This document shows, in pieces, positions 49,763-58,010 of a stretch of DNA of 64,000 nucleotides (its first letter is position 1; each line of letters starts with the position of its first letter). This stretch comes from Amycolatopsis rifamycinica. GTDB lineage: Bacteria > Actinomycetota > Actinomycetes > Mycobacteriales > Pseudonocardiaceae. The position numbers and the translations under genes were made by a program. The notes beneath the pieces were generated by a model. It worked only from the letters and a program-made list of their open reading frames with translations, ran no database searches and was not told the origin of the DNA. The stretch covers positions 124,001 to 188,000 of the forward strand of contig NZ_JMQI01000068.1 of assembly GCF_000695625.1 (NCBI RefSeq), read 5' to 3'.

Positions 49763-50436
49763 CGGATCTTCCCCTCGCCCTGGTGACCGGCGCCTCCCGC
49801 GGAATCGGCGCGGCGGTCGCCCACCAGCTGGCCCCGACGCACCGCTTGCTCCTCGGCGGCCGCGACGCGGACGCCCTGGCCGCGCTGGCGAAGGAGCTCC
49901 CGGGCGCTACGCCGTGGCCGGTGGAGCTGACGGACCCGCCGTCCCTGGCGGCGGCAATCGCGGCCATCCCGTCCCTGGACGTCCTGGTCCACTCGGCGGG
50001 CGTCGCGCGCCTGGGCCGCATCGAGGACGCCTCCGCTGAGGCGTGGCGAGCCAACTTCGAGGTCAACACCCTGGCCGTGGTCGAGCTGACCCGCCTCCTG
50101 CTCCCGGCGTTGCGCACGGCCCGAGGCCACGTGGTGGTGATCAACTCGGGAGCGGGCCTGAACGCCCGCCCGGGCTGGTCCCCGTACGCGGCGAGCAAGT
50201 TCGCGGTCCGCGCCTTCGCCGACGCCCTCCGAGAGGAGGAGCCGGAAATCCGCGTGACCTCCGTCTACCCGGGCCGCACGGACACGGAGATGCAGCAGGA
50301 GATCTTCGCGGGCGAAGGCCGCGAGTACGACACGTCGCACCTGTTGAAGGCGGACTCGGTAGCCACCGCAGTGGCGACGGCGATCTCAGCCACCCCGGAC
50401 GCCCACCCGACGGAGGTCATCCTCCGCCCGCGCTGA
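49759..50436 (+). CDS. short-chain dehydrogenase/reductase
   Basis: A 225-residue SDR: nucleotide-binding TGASRGIGAAVA, NAG-type motif as VHSAGVAR, catalytic Ser in VVINSGAG (about residue 132), and YAASK (Tyr near 145, Lys near 149), then PGRTDTEM. It is NAD(P)-dependent; substrate unknown. Translational coupling with the SdrD_B gene is clear. It is followed after 7 bp by a perfect palindrome of the CACTTTCACGTGAAAGTG family acting as a terminator. Confidence 0.85.
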   Translation: MTDLPLALVTGASRGIGAAVAHQLAPTHRLLLGGRDADALAALAKELPGATPWPVELTDPPSLAAAIAAIPSLDVLVHSAGVARLGRIEDASAEAWRANFEVNTLAVVELTRLLLPALRTARGHVVVINSGAGLNARPGWSPYAASKFAVRAFADALREEEPEIRVTSVYPGRTDTEMQQEIFAGEGREYDTSHLLKADSVATAVATAISATPDAHPTEVILRPR

Positions 50437-50443
50437 CCCCACC

Positions 50444-50473
50444 AAGGGGCACTTTCACGTGAAAGTGCCCCTT
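50444..50473 (+). terminator. palindromic terminator with CACTTTCACGTGAAAGTG core
   Basis: A 30-bp perfect palindrome, 15 bp on each side of a CACGTG centre, starting AAGGGGC. The 18-bp core recurs exactly at 57957-57974 and 57990-58007, each time just after a gene end. Confidence 0.7.
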
Positions 50474-50770
50474 CCGGAGCCGGGAACGGTGACGGTTTGC
50501 TCGCCGAGGCGGTCATCATCGCCTCGACCAGTCGCTCGCCCATGCGGGGAGCGTGAACCTCGGCGACCGCGGTGACCTTGCGGCGGCCGGCCTTGGCGAT
50601 CCCGATCGGGTCGCCGCAGCGGGAGAGGATTTCCAGCACCGGCGGATGCGAGATCCGGGGCCGACGGCGTGTTCGAGGGCGGGGTGGATGCCGGTGAACA
50701 GGCCGCGGATGCGTTGCTGAGGCGGGTGGCTTCGCCGGCCAGATGGTCACCAGGTTGGGCATTGATGGCC
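50473..50770 (-). pseudogene. decayed IS110-family transposase fragment
   Basis: On the minus strand, pieces of an IS110-type transposase C-terminal domain can be read, but they change frame. First comes INAQPGDHLAGEATRLSN, then in another frame ISHPPVLEILSRCGDPIGIAKAGRRKVTAVAEV and PRMGERLVEAMMTA, then back to the first frame GEQTVTVPGSG. This order matches the transposase_20-like region (helix-hairpin-helix, then AL.EQTV.VPG). No start, no DEDD N-terminal domain and no ends remain. It is a remnant with at least two frameshifts. Confidence 0.6.
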
Positions 50771-50940
50771 GGCACCCACGTAACGACGAGACCTACCAAG
50801 CTGGTGGCCGTGTCCCTGTTCAGCGGTCCCTCGATGCCACCAGACCCGGGGACACCACCCCGCCCGGATCGTGCACTCGACTGGGGCGTAAGTCACGCCA
50901 GGCCTGGTGACCACAGCTCCTTGATCCGGAACTACGGAAA

Positions 50941-50969
50941 AGGGGGCGTCCCCAGGTCCAGTCTATCGG
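50941..50969. repeat. short dispersed element, copy 2 (ends CAGTCTATCGG)
   Basis: Same length and same last 11 bases as the element at 6683-6711. Here the flanks GGGGGCG (50942-50948) and CGCCCCC (50970-50976) could pair across the element. Confidence 0.4.
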
Positions 50970-50977
50970 CGCCCCCC

Positions 50978-51011
50978 GACAACCCGGTCGGCCAAAGCCG
51001 GGTTGTCCACA
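50978..51011 (-). terminator. hairpin after the amidohydrolase gene, with DnaA-type box
   Basis: GACAACCCGG (50978-50987) and CCGGGTTGTC (50998-51007) form a perfect 10-bp stem beyond the minus-strand stop at 51030. The right arm runs into TTGTCCACA (51003-51011). Confidence 0.6.
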
Positions 51012-51029
51012 GCCGAGCCCGATTGTGGA

Positions 51030-52337
51030 TCAGGCCCGCAGCCGGGCCGCCGTCTCGGCCACCCCGGCCTGCACCTTCGCCCGGTCCACCTTCACCGACT
51101 CACCCTCGGCCACCACCTGCTCGCCCGCGACCCACACGTCCCGCACCCGCCGCGACCCCGCCGCCCACACGAGGTTCGACAGCAGCTGCTCATCCGGCAC
51201 GTCCAGGCCGCACGCGAACGCCGGGTCGTCCAGGTCGATGTGCACCAGGTCCGCCCACCGGCCCGGCTCCAACGCCCCGATGTCCGACCGGCCCAGCGCC
51301 GAAGCCCCGCCGCGGGTGGCCAGCAGGAACACGTCCGCCGCCGTCAGCACCGTCGAGTCCCCCGTGGCCAGGCGGGCGAACATGGCCGCGAGCTGCAGTT
51401 CCTCCCACAGGTCGAGGTCGTCGTTCGACGCCGGGCCGTCGGTACCGAGCCCGACGGCGACGCCCGCCTCCCGCAGGTCCTTGATCCGCGCGATCCCCGA
51501 AGCCAGCTTCGCGTTCGAACCCGGGCAGTGCGCCATGCCGACGCCGTGGGCCGCGAACAGCGCGATGTCCGAATCCGAGAGGTGGATCGCGTGCGCCGCC
51601 AGCATCCGGCCGTCCAGCATGCCCAGCTCACGCAGCAGCGCCGGCACCGAACCGTGCGCCTCGCGGACGGCGGTGTCCTCCTTCGCCGCCTCGGCGACGT
51701 GGATCTGCACCAGCGCGCCCCGCGAGCGAGCCGACTCCGCCGTCGCCCGTAGCGCCTCCTCGGACAGCATGTACGCCGAGTGCGGGCCGTAGCCCAGCTC
51801 GATGCGGTCGCCGTGGCCGAAGCGGAGGCCGTCCGTGTCGATCCAGCGCTCGATGCCGGCCAGCTGCGCCCGCCAGTCGAGGCCGGGCAGCTCCATCACC
51901 GGCGGTGCGACCAGCACGCGGCCGCCCGTGGTGAGGACCGCGTCGACCAGCTGCTCGCCTTCGAAGTACATCTCGGCGCTGGTGGTGACGCCGTGGCGGA
52001 GCATCTCGACCGAGCCGAGCAGCATGCCGGTGCGGACGTCCTCCGGACGCAGCTTCGCCTCGGCCGGCCAGATGATCTCGTTGAGCCAGGGCAGCAGCGG
52101 CAGGTCGCCGCCCATTCCGCGCAGCAGCGTCATCGGGCTGTGCGCGTGCGTGTTGACCAGGCCGGGCAGCAGGATGCCGGTCAGGGTGGTGACCGGTGCG
52201 GCGGACCCGGGGGCGGTGGCCGCCGGTCCGCAGTACGAAATGCGCCCATCGGCGTCGACATCGACGACCGCGTCACGAAGAAGCGAACAGGACGGGTCGG
52301 CGGGGAGAACGACAGGAGCGTGGAAACGGCGTTGCAT
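51030..52337 (-). CDS. amidohydrolase, MTA/SAH-deaminase or guanine-deaminase-like
   Basis: A 435-residue metal-dependent deaminase of the TRZ/ATZ group: beta-barrel N-terminus, the metal-binding LVNTHAHSPMTLLRG (His64, His66), ALVQIHVAEAAKED, LAAHAIHL and AVGLGTDGPASNDDLDLWEE (catalytic Asp). It hydrolyses an amino group from a purine-like ring. The pattern is closer to 5-methylthioadenosine/S-adenosylhomocysteine deaminases than to cytosine deaminase, but the substrate is not settled. ATG 52337. It is 23 bp downstream of the response regulator gene on the same strand. Confidence 0.82.
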   Translation of the reverse strand: MQRRFHAPVVLPADPSCSLLRDAVVDVDADGRISYCGPAATAPGSAAPVTTLTGILLPGLVNTHAHSPMTLLRGMGGDLPLLPWLNEIIWPAEAKLRPEDVRTGMLLGSVEMLRHGVTTSAEMYFEGEQLVDAVLTTGGRVLVAPPVMELPGLDWRAQLAGIERWIDTDGLRFGHGDRIELGYGPHSAYMLSEEALRATAESARSRGALVQIHVAEAAKEDTAVREAHGSVPALLRELGMLDGRMLAAHAIHLSDSDIALFAAHGVGMAHCPGSNAKLASGIARIKDLREAGVAVGLGTDGPASNDDLDLWEELQLAAMFARLATGDSTVLTAADVFLLATRGGASALGRSDIGALEPGRWADLVHIDLDDPAFACGLDVPDEQLLSNLVWAAGSRRVRDVWVAGEQVVAEGESVKVDRAKVQAGVAETAARLRA

Positions 52338-52360
52338 CTCTGGATACTACGCACCCGGAT

Positions 52361-53014
52361 TCACGAAACGACTCCGCTCCGCCACGCCCAGGCCGCGGTC
52401 TCCACCCGGTTCCGCGCGCCGATCTTGCTCTGCACCGACGCCAGGTGCGTCTTCACCGTCGACAGCGACATGAACAGCTCCGCGCCGATCTCGGTGTTCG
52501 TCAACCCGCGCGCGGCCGCCTTGACGACGTCCAGCTCGCGGGCCGTCAGCGGCTCGGACGGCGGGGGCACCTTCGGCTTCTGCGTGCCCGATCCGTCGAA
52601 GTGCTTGAGCAGGCGCACGGTGATCTGCGGCGAGACCAGCGCGTCGCCGCGGTCGGCCGCGCGGACCGCTTCGATCAGCAGGGCCGGCCCCGCGTCCTTC
52701 AGCAGGAATCCGGACGCGCCGTTGCGCAACGCCGTGTGGACGTACTCGTCGAGGTCGAACGTGGTCACCACGACCACCTTCAGCGGGTCGGTCACGTCCG
52801 GCCCGGCCAGCTGGCGGGTGACCTCCAGGCCGTCGAGGCCGGGCATGCGGATGTCGAGCAGGCAGACGTCCGGGCGCAGCTCGCGGGCCTTCGAGACCGC
52901 CGAGACGCCGTCCGCGACGTCGGCGACGACCTCGATGTCGTCCTGGGCGTCCAGGATCATGCGGAAACCCATCCGCACCATCTCCTGGTCGTCGGCGATC
53001 AGTACCCGGATCAC
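52361..53014 (-). CDS. NarL/FixJ-type response regulator
   Basis: A 217-residue regulator: receiver with LIADDQEMV and phospho-acceptor Asp54 (VCLLDIRMPG), output HTH LTARELDVVKAAARGLTNTEIGAELFMSLSTVKTHLASVQSKIGARNR. Start GTG 53014 overlaps the histidine kinase stop (GTGA), showing coupled synthesis. It probably controls the divergent ABC exporter at 54975. Confidence 0.92.
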   Translation of the reverse strand: MIRVLIADDQEMVRMGFRMILDAQDDIEVVADVADGVSAVSKARELRPDVCLLDIRMPGLDGLEVTRQLAGPDVTDPLKVVVVTTFDLDEYVHTALRNGASGFLLKDAGPALLIEAVRAADRGDALVSPQITVRLLKHFDGSGTQKPKVPPPSEPLTARELDVVKAAARGLTNTEIGAELFMSLSTVKTHLASVQSKIGARNRVETAAWAWRSGVVS

Positions 53015-54801
53015 TCGTCCCCTTCTCCGGCCGCCAGCGGCAGCCAAGCTTCGACGCGCCAGCCGCCGTCCGGGCCCCGCCCGGCCGTCAGCCGGCCCTT
53101 GAGCAGCGCGACGCGTTCGCGCATGCCGACCAGACCGTAGCCGCCCGATCCGCCGGCCGGCCGGTGCGCCGTCGCGCGCCCGTTGTCGGTCACCCGCAGG
53201 TGCAGTTCGCCACCCGCCACTTCGGCGACGACGAACGCCTCGGTCGCGTCGGCGGCGTGCTTGCCGACGTTCGTCAAGGACTCCTGCACCAGCCGCAGCG
53301 CCGAGCGGCCGACCTCGTGCGGCAGGTCCGGCGGGAGGTCGAGGTGCATCGACGTCGGCACGCCGTGATTGGCGCTCTTGACCAGTTTCCGCAGGTCGGC
53401 GCCGAGATCGGTGGTCGCCTGCTCGCTGAACTCGCTCATCCCGGCCGGGGCGTCGCCGCGCATCGAACGGACGAGCCGCCGCATCGCCGCGAGCGCCTCG
53501 ACGCCGGCGTTCTCGATCCGGGCCATCGCCTCGACCGCGATCTCGGGCCTCTTCTCGGCCATCATCCGCGCGGCCTGCGCCTGCACGACGATCCCGGTGA
53601 CGTGGTGGGCGACGACGTCGTGCAGCTCGCGGGCCAGCGCCATCCGCTCGGCGGTCTGCGCGTCGCTCACCGCGGACTGCACGGCCTGGGTGCGTTCGGA
53701 GTCCCGCGACCGCAGCATCAGGCCGACCGCGATCGAGATGCCCAGCATCAGCGTCGCGGCGAAGGCGATGAGCGACAGCGTCTGGGGATCGGTCTGCAGG
53801 CCGTCGCGGGCGTCCGAGTTGAGGATCGCCCCGAGCGCGACGACGCTCGAGAGCACCGCGACCCGCGCCCACGACTGGCTCAGCCCGCGCGCCCGGGTCA
53901 GGTTCACCACCACGCCCATGCCGGCGACGATCTGCGTGGCCGGGATGCCGCCCGGCACCGGGTAGTCGAACGAGCGCAGCTGCAGGAACGGCATGATGAC
54001 CGCGGACAGCAGCACGACCCCGGCGAGGCCGAGGAGCGCGTCCGCGGGCCGCCGCGGGGACAGCACCGCGATCACGGCCGCGAGGATCGAGCAGAACAGG
54101 ATCGGGAACCCGCGGGCGGTGTTCGAGTAGGTGTAGCCGAACTCGAACAGCAGCGCGAAGGCGAGCAGCCCCATCAGCGGCCACTGCCCCATCGACAGCT
54201 CGTTCACCCGGCGCAGCAGCCGCGTGCGCGGGCCGGCGCGCGGGCCGCGGTCGCGGGCCGCGATGGCGGGCACCAGCGGACCGACGAGCAGCAGCAGGCC
54301 GAACAGCAGCGCCTGGGTGCCGGTGCCGCCGTCGATCTCGCCGACGCCCGCGTACCGGCCGAACACCGCGACCAGGCCGCTGAAGACCAGGAAGCCGATC
54401 ACGCAGAACGCCACGCCCGCCTGCGCCCGGCGGGCCACGTAGTAGACCATCAGCACCCCGGCGACGACCTCGGTGATGGTCACCTTCGGCAGCACGCTGG
54501 AGTACGGCGGGATGCGCAACAGGTGGATGAAGAGGGTGGACAACACCAGCACCCCGCCACCGACCACCCCGGCCACGGCGGCCCGCTTCTGGGCCCAGAG
54601 CCCGCAGGCCACCATCGCGAAGATGCCGGGCAGCAGGCCGAAGTCGACCAGGGGCGGGCCGTGGTCGTCGAGCGCGGCCTGCGTCGTGTAGATGACGTCG
54701 AACAGCAACGCGGCGTACAGGACGGCCGAAGGCACGCCGATGCGCCGCACCAGGGCGGCGGCGCGGGTCGAGAGCGTTTTCGGGGGAGGTGCGGCGGGCA
54801 C
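53011..54801 (-). CDS. multi-pass sensor histidine kinase (NarX-like HisKA_3)
   Basis: A 596-residue kinase. About 370 residues of membrane domain, with roughly ten helices and few extracytoplasmic residues, come first. The HisKA_3 dimer/phospho-transfer helix LARELHDVVAHHVTG has His near 394. The HATPase domain has VQESLTNVGKHA, RVTDNGRA and GGYGLVGMRERVALL. GTG 54801 has no clear ribosome site, so it may be leaderless. A sensor with large intramembrane part next to an ABC exporter recalls antimicrobial-peptide detoxification modules, here in a form with NarL-type partner. Confidence 0.88.
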   Translation of the reverse strand: MPAAPPPKTLSTRAAALVRRIGVPSAVLYAALLFDVIYTTQAALDDHGPPLVDFGLLPGIFAMVACGLWAQKRAAVAGVVGGGVLVLSTLFIHLLRIPPYSSVLPKVTITEVVAGVLMVYYVARRAQAGVAFCVIGFLVFSGLVAVFGRYAGVGEIDGGTGTQALLFGLLLLVGPLVPAIAARDRGPRAGPRTRLLRRVNELSMGQWPLMGLLAFALLFEFGYTYSNTARGFPILFCSILAAVIAVLSPRRPADALLGLAGVVLLSAVIMPFLQLRSFDYPVPGGIPATQIVAGMGVVVNLTRARGLSQSWARVAVLSSVVALGAILNSDARDGLQTDPQTLSLIAFAATLMLGISIAVGLMLRSRDSERTQAVQSAVSDAQTAERMALARELHDVVAHHVTGIVVQAQAARMMAEKRPEIAVEAMARIENAGVEALAAMRRLVRSMRGDAPAGMSEFSEQATTDLGADLRKLVKSANHGVPTSMHLDLPPDLPHEVGRSALRLVQESLTNVGKHAADATEAFVVAEVAGGELHLRVTDNGRATAHRPAGGSGGYGLVGMRERVALLKGRLTAGRGPDGGWRVEAWLPLAAGEGDE

Positions 54802-54974
54802 AACGTGACGTTACGTGATTCCCCGGTACCCGCACCTTGGCCGAGTGGCCCGCGCTCCCTCGGCCGATCGGCCGATGCGCGCCGGGGCGTGACTGGCCGT
54901 CTGCCCGAAGTGGACACCCCCCGATCTCGGCGAGGCTCATCGGCACCAAGATCCGAACCGACAGGGAGAACCAC
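54802..54974. other. divergent promoter region between kinase and ABC exporter
   Basis: A 173-bp gap. The palindrome ACGTGACGTTACGT near 54803-54816 is a candidate binding site for the response regulator and lies directly before the kinase start. Nothing else is recognised. Confidence 0.35.
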
Positions 54975-55676
54975 GTGGACCCGAACACTCCACACGCGAC
55001 GAACGGCCCGGTGCTGTCCGGCCGCGGGCTGGTGAAGCGCTACGGCACGCAGCACGCCCTGGCCGGCATCGACATCGACATCCAGCCGCGGGACGCCGTC
55101 GCCATCGTCGGGCCGTCGGGCTCGGGCAAGACGTCGCTGCTGCACGTGCTGGCCGGCATCCTGCGGGCCGACGACGGGCAGATCTTCCTGGGCGGGCAGC
55201 GGATCGACCACCTCGGCGAGAAGAAGCGCAGCGAGCTGCGCCGCACCGAGTTCGGGTTCGTCTTCCAGTCGGGGATGCTGGTGGCCGAGCTGTCGGCGGA
55301 AGAGAACGTCGCGCTGCCGTCGCTGCTGGCGGGGCTCGGCCGCAAGGAGGCCATCGACGCCGGCCGCGTCTGGCTTTCGCGCCTCGGCCTGGCCGGCAAG
55401 GAAAAGCGCCGTCCCGGCGAGCTGTCCGGCGGCGAGGCGCAGCGCGTCGCGATCGCGCGGGCGCTGACCCACCGGCCGAAGGTCATCTTCGCCGACGAGC
55501 CGACCGGCGCGCTCGACACGCGCACCGGCCGCGAGACGATGGACGCCCTGCTCGGCGCCGCGCACGAGACCGGGGCCGCGGTGCTCGTGGTGACGCACGA
55601 CCGCGAGCTGGCCGAGTCGATGCCGAAGACCGTCGCCATCCGCGACGGCCTGATCGCGACGAGGCTGGCGGCGTGA
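54975..55676 (+). CDS. ABC exporter ATPase (MacB/LolD type)
   Basis: A 233-residue nucleotide-binding subunit: Walker A GPSGSGKTS (about 50), Q-loop VFQSGML, signature LSGGEAQRVAIARAL, Walker B VIFADEPTGALD, and His switch VTHD. GTG 54975 with AGGGAG upstream. Typical of the MacB/LolCDE/BceA family that works with FtsX-like permeases. It is translationally coupled to the permease (4-bp overlap) and divergent from the two-component system, its likely regulator. Confidence 0.92.
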   Translation: MDPNTPHATNGPVLSGRGLVKRYGTQHALAGIDIDIQPRDAVAIVGPSGSGKTSLLHVLAGILRADDGQIFLGGQRIDHLGEKKRSELRRTEFGFVFQSGMLVAELSAEENVALPSLLAGLGRKEAIDAGRVWLSRLGLAGKEKRRPGELSGGEAQRVAIARALTHRPKVIFADEPTGALDTRTGRETMDALLGAAHETGAAVLVVTHDRELAESMPKTVAIRDGLIATRLAA

Positions 55677-57916
55677 ACTCCCTCCAGATCGCCCTGCGGG
55701 TGCTGCGGGTGGACCGGCGGACCCGGACGTCGGCGATCCTCACCGCGATCGGGGTGGCCGTCGCGACCGGGCTGGTGCTGCTGCTGGCGACGCTGCCGTT
55801 CGCCACGCAGAACCGCGAGCAGCGTGCCCTCTGGCAGGGCGAACACCACGTCGGCTACCAGCTCGACGGCCCGCAGAAGCTGCTGTTCAACTCCGCCACG
55901 GACTATTTCGACGGGCAGCAGATCGTCCGCGTCGACATCGCGCCGATCGCCGGCGCCGGGGCCATCGCCCTGCCGCCGGGCGTGCCGCAGCTGCCGGGGC
56001 CGGGCGAGACCGTCGTGTCGCCCGCGCTCGGCCGGCTCCTGCAGGCCCATCCGGCCGCGCAGCTCGGCGACCGGTTCGGCAAGCCCGTCGGCGCGCTCGG
56101 CGATGGCGCCCTCCGCTTCCCGGAACAGCTCGTCGCGCTCGTGGGGCACACGCCGGACGCGATGCCGAAGAACGCCTACCCGCTGGCGGATTTCCCCGGC
56201 GGCAAGGCGAGCCCGGACCCGCTGCTGATGCTGCTGTCCTGGGTCGGGATCATCGTGCTGCTGGTGCCGAGCCTGGTGCTGGTCGCGTCGTCGGCGCGGC
56301 TCACCGCGGCCCGGCGGGAACGGCGGCTGGCCGCGATCCGGCTGGCCGGGGCCACCCCGGGCCAGGTCACGAACATGGTGGCCGCCGAGACGACGTTGTC
56401 GGCCGGCGTCGGCGCGCTGCTCGGCCTGCTGATCAGCCCGGCGCTGCACGGGCTCGCGTCGTTCGTCCCGTGGGCCGGCGGCACCTGGCTGGCGGCCGAC
56501 TTCGCGCTGCCGATCGGCCTGACGGTGTTCATCGTGCTGGCCATCCCGGTGCTCGTGGTGCTGGCCGGTGTCCTCGGCCTGCGCCGCGTCCTCAAGAACC
56601 CGCTGTTCGCGACCGGTGGGCACACGAAGAAGCCGCTGCACTGGTGGCGGCTGCTGGCGCTGCCCGTGGCCGGGGCGTTCTTCCTCTTCGCCGTGACGAC
56701 GGTGAAGGAGACCGGCGGCATCGGGCTGGTCATGGCGGGCCTGTTCTTCCTGGTCGGCTCGGCCGCGATCGTCGGGCCGTGGGTGACGTCGGCGGTCGGC
56801 GGCACGTTCGTCCGGATCTGGCGGCGCCCGTCCGCGCTGCTGGCCGGCCGTCGTCTGCGTGACGACCCGAAGGGCGCCTACCGCGCGTCCGCCGGGATCG
56901 TGCTGGCGGTGTTCGCCGGGTCGATGGCGCTGACGCTGCTGCCGACGTTCGAGTCGATGGCCGGTGGCGGGCGATCCTACGTCGACTCCGTGCTCTACGT
57001 CGACGCCACCGACCAGAACGCGGCCAGGATCGTCGACCAGGCCAACGCGTCCCTGCAGAAGTACGGCCAGAGCGAAAAGGCGGTCGCGGTCGGCGAGGTC
57101 TACCTGGTGAAGGGCCAGGCACCCAACCGGTACGGCCACCGCGCGCTGGTGCTGACCTGCGCCGACGCCGTCAAGCTGACCCGCTACGGGCTCACGCCGG
57201 AGAACTGCACAGGCGGTCCGGCCGTCTTCGGGGACTCGGCGATCGACCTGGCGCAGTACAAGTTCGCCGCGAACTGGGAGGGGCAGGCGGTGGCCGCCAA
57301 GTCGGGGACGCGGGTGGAAGCCGTGCACCCCCGTGACGCGGACCTGTCGGACACGTTGATCGTCGATCCGGCCGCGCTGCCGGACGGCGTCAAGCTGACG
57401 GACTACACCGTGGTCGCGCCGACCACCGACGCGAACCGGGAAATCGTGCGGACGGCACTGGCCGGGCCGGCGGCGGGTGCGGAGATCGGCAGCCGCGACC
57501 AGTACCTGTACAACCAGCAGATCGAGCTCGGCGACCTGCGCCGGGTCACGGTGATCGGGCTGATCGCCGCGGGCATCCTGGCCGGCTGCAGTGCCGCGGT
57601 CGCGACCGCGGGCTCGGTGATGGACCGGCGCCGGACGTTCGGTGCGCTGATGGCCGCGGGCACGCCGGTGCGGGTGCTGGCGAGGGCGTTGCGGATGGAA
57701 GCGGCGCTGCCGGCCTTGGTCGCCACCATCGGCGCGGGAATCGTCGGGGTACTGGTCGGCGTTGGGCTGTTCAGCATGGTCGACGCGCGCGGCATCGTGC
57801 TCAGCCCGTGGCTGCTGGCGCCGGTCGTGCTCGGGGTCGGGGTGGCCCTGCTCGGCGCGTCGGTCTGCACGCCCGCCCTCAAGCGGGTCCAGGCCGAGCC
57901 GCTGGCCGAGGAATGA
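55673..57916 (+). CDS. FtsX-like ABC exporter permease
   Basis: A 747-residue permease with a MacB-type core: N-terminal helix (AILTAIGVAVATGLVLLLATL), extracytoplasmic segment, FtsX domain with helices near residues 180-300 (SWVGIIVLLVPSLVLVASSARL; coupling helix RLAAIRLAGATPGQVTNMV), a second set near 325-365, and a duplicated FtsX domain at the C-terminus (RRVTVIGLIAAGILAGCSAAV; RRTFGALMAAGTPVRVLARALRME). The two-FtsX-domain, roughly ten-helix layout with a large extracytoplasmic loop is like BceB-type and related transporters. The substrate is unknown. Confidence 0.85.
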   Translation: MNSLQIALRVLRVDRRTRTSAILTAIGVAVATGLVLLLATLPFATQNREQRALWQGEHHVGYQLDGPQKLLFNSATDYFDGQQIVRVDIAPIAGAGAIALPPGVPQLPGPGETVVSPALGRLLQAHPAAQLGDRFGKPVGALGDGALRFPEQLVALVGHTPDAMPKNAYPLADFPGGKASPDPLLMLLSWVGIIVLLVPSLVLVASSARLTAARRERRLAAIRLAGATPGQVTNMVAAETTLSAGVGALLGLLISPALHGLASFVPWAGGTWLAADFALPIGLTVFIVLAIPVLVVLAGVLGLRRVLKNPLFATGGHTKKPLHWWRLLALPVAGAFFLFAVTTVKETGGIGLVMAGLFFLVGSAAIVGPWVTSAVGGTFVRIWRRPSALLAGRRLRDDPKGAYRASAGIVLAVFAGSMALTLLPTFESMAGGGRSYVDSVLYVDATDQNAARIVDQANASLQKYGQSEKAVAVGEVYLVKGQAPNRYGHRALVLTCADAVKLTRYGLTPENCTGGPAVFGDSAIDLAQYKFAANWEGQAVAAKSGTRVEAVHPRDADLSDTLIVDPAALPDGVKLTDYTVVAPTTDANREIVRTALAGPAAGAEIGSRDQYLYNQQIELGDLRRVTVIGLIAAGILAGCSAAVATAGSVMDRRRTFGALMAAGTPVRVLARALRMEAALPALVATIGAGIVGVLVGVGLFSMVDARGIVLSPWLLAPVVLGVGVALLGASVCTPALKRVQAEPLAEE

Positions 57917-57918
57917 GT

Positions 57919-57948
57919 GTTCGCCCCTCTGTCGGGGGAGGGGCGAAC
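57919..57948 (+). terminator. terminator after the FtsX-like permease
   Basis: GTTCGCCCCTC (57919-57929) and GAGGGGCGAAC (57938-57948), a perfect 11-bp stem with an 8-base loop, directly after the stop. Confidence 0.7.
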
Positions 57949-57956
57949 CCACGGGG

Positions 57957-58007
57957 CACTTTCACGTGAAAGTGACGTCCAGGGGGCGGCACTTTCACGT
58001 GAAAGTG
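57957..58007. repeat. two copies of the palindrome CACTTTCACGTGAAAGTG
   Basis: Exact 18-bp palindromes at 57957-57974 and 57990-58007, separated by 15 bases. The second is extended to 24 bp (CGGC...GCCG) and ends at 58010, next to the trmB stop, so it can act as the trmB terminator. A third copy is at 50450-50467. Confidence 0.8.
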
Positions 58008-58010
58008 CCG

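Larger units (their letters stand above)
50437..51029. other. 593-bp gap with repeats and an IS remnant
   Basis: Holds, in order, the palindromic terminator, the IS110-type fragment, about 170 bp in which I see nothing, the 29-base CAGTCTATCGG element (50941-50969, with G-run and C-run arms), and a second hairpin with a TTGTCCACA box next to the 3' end of the amidohydrolase gene. No intact gene is supported. Confidence 0.55.
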
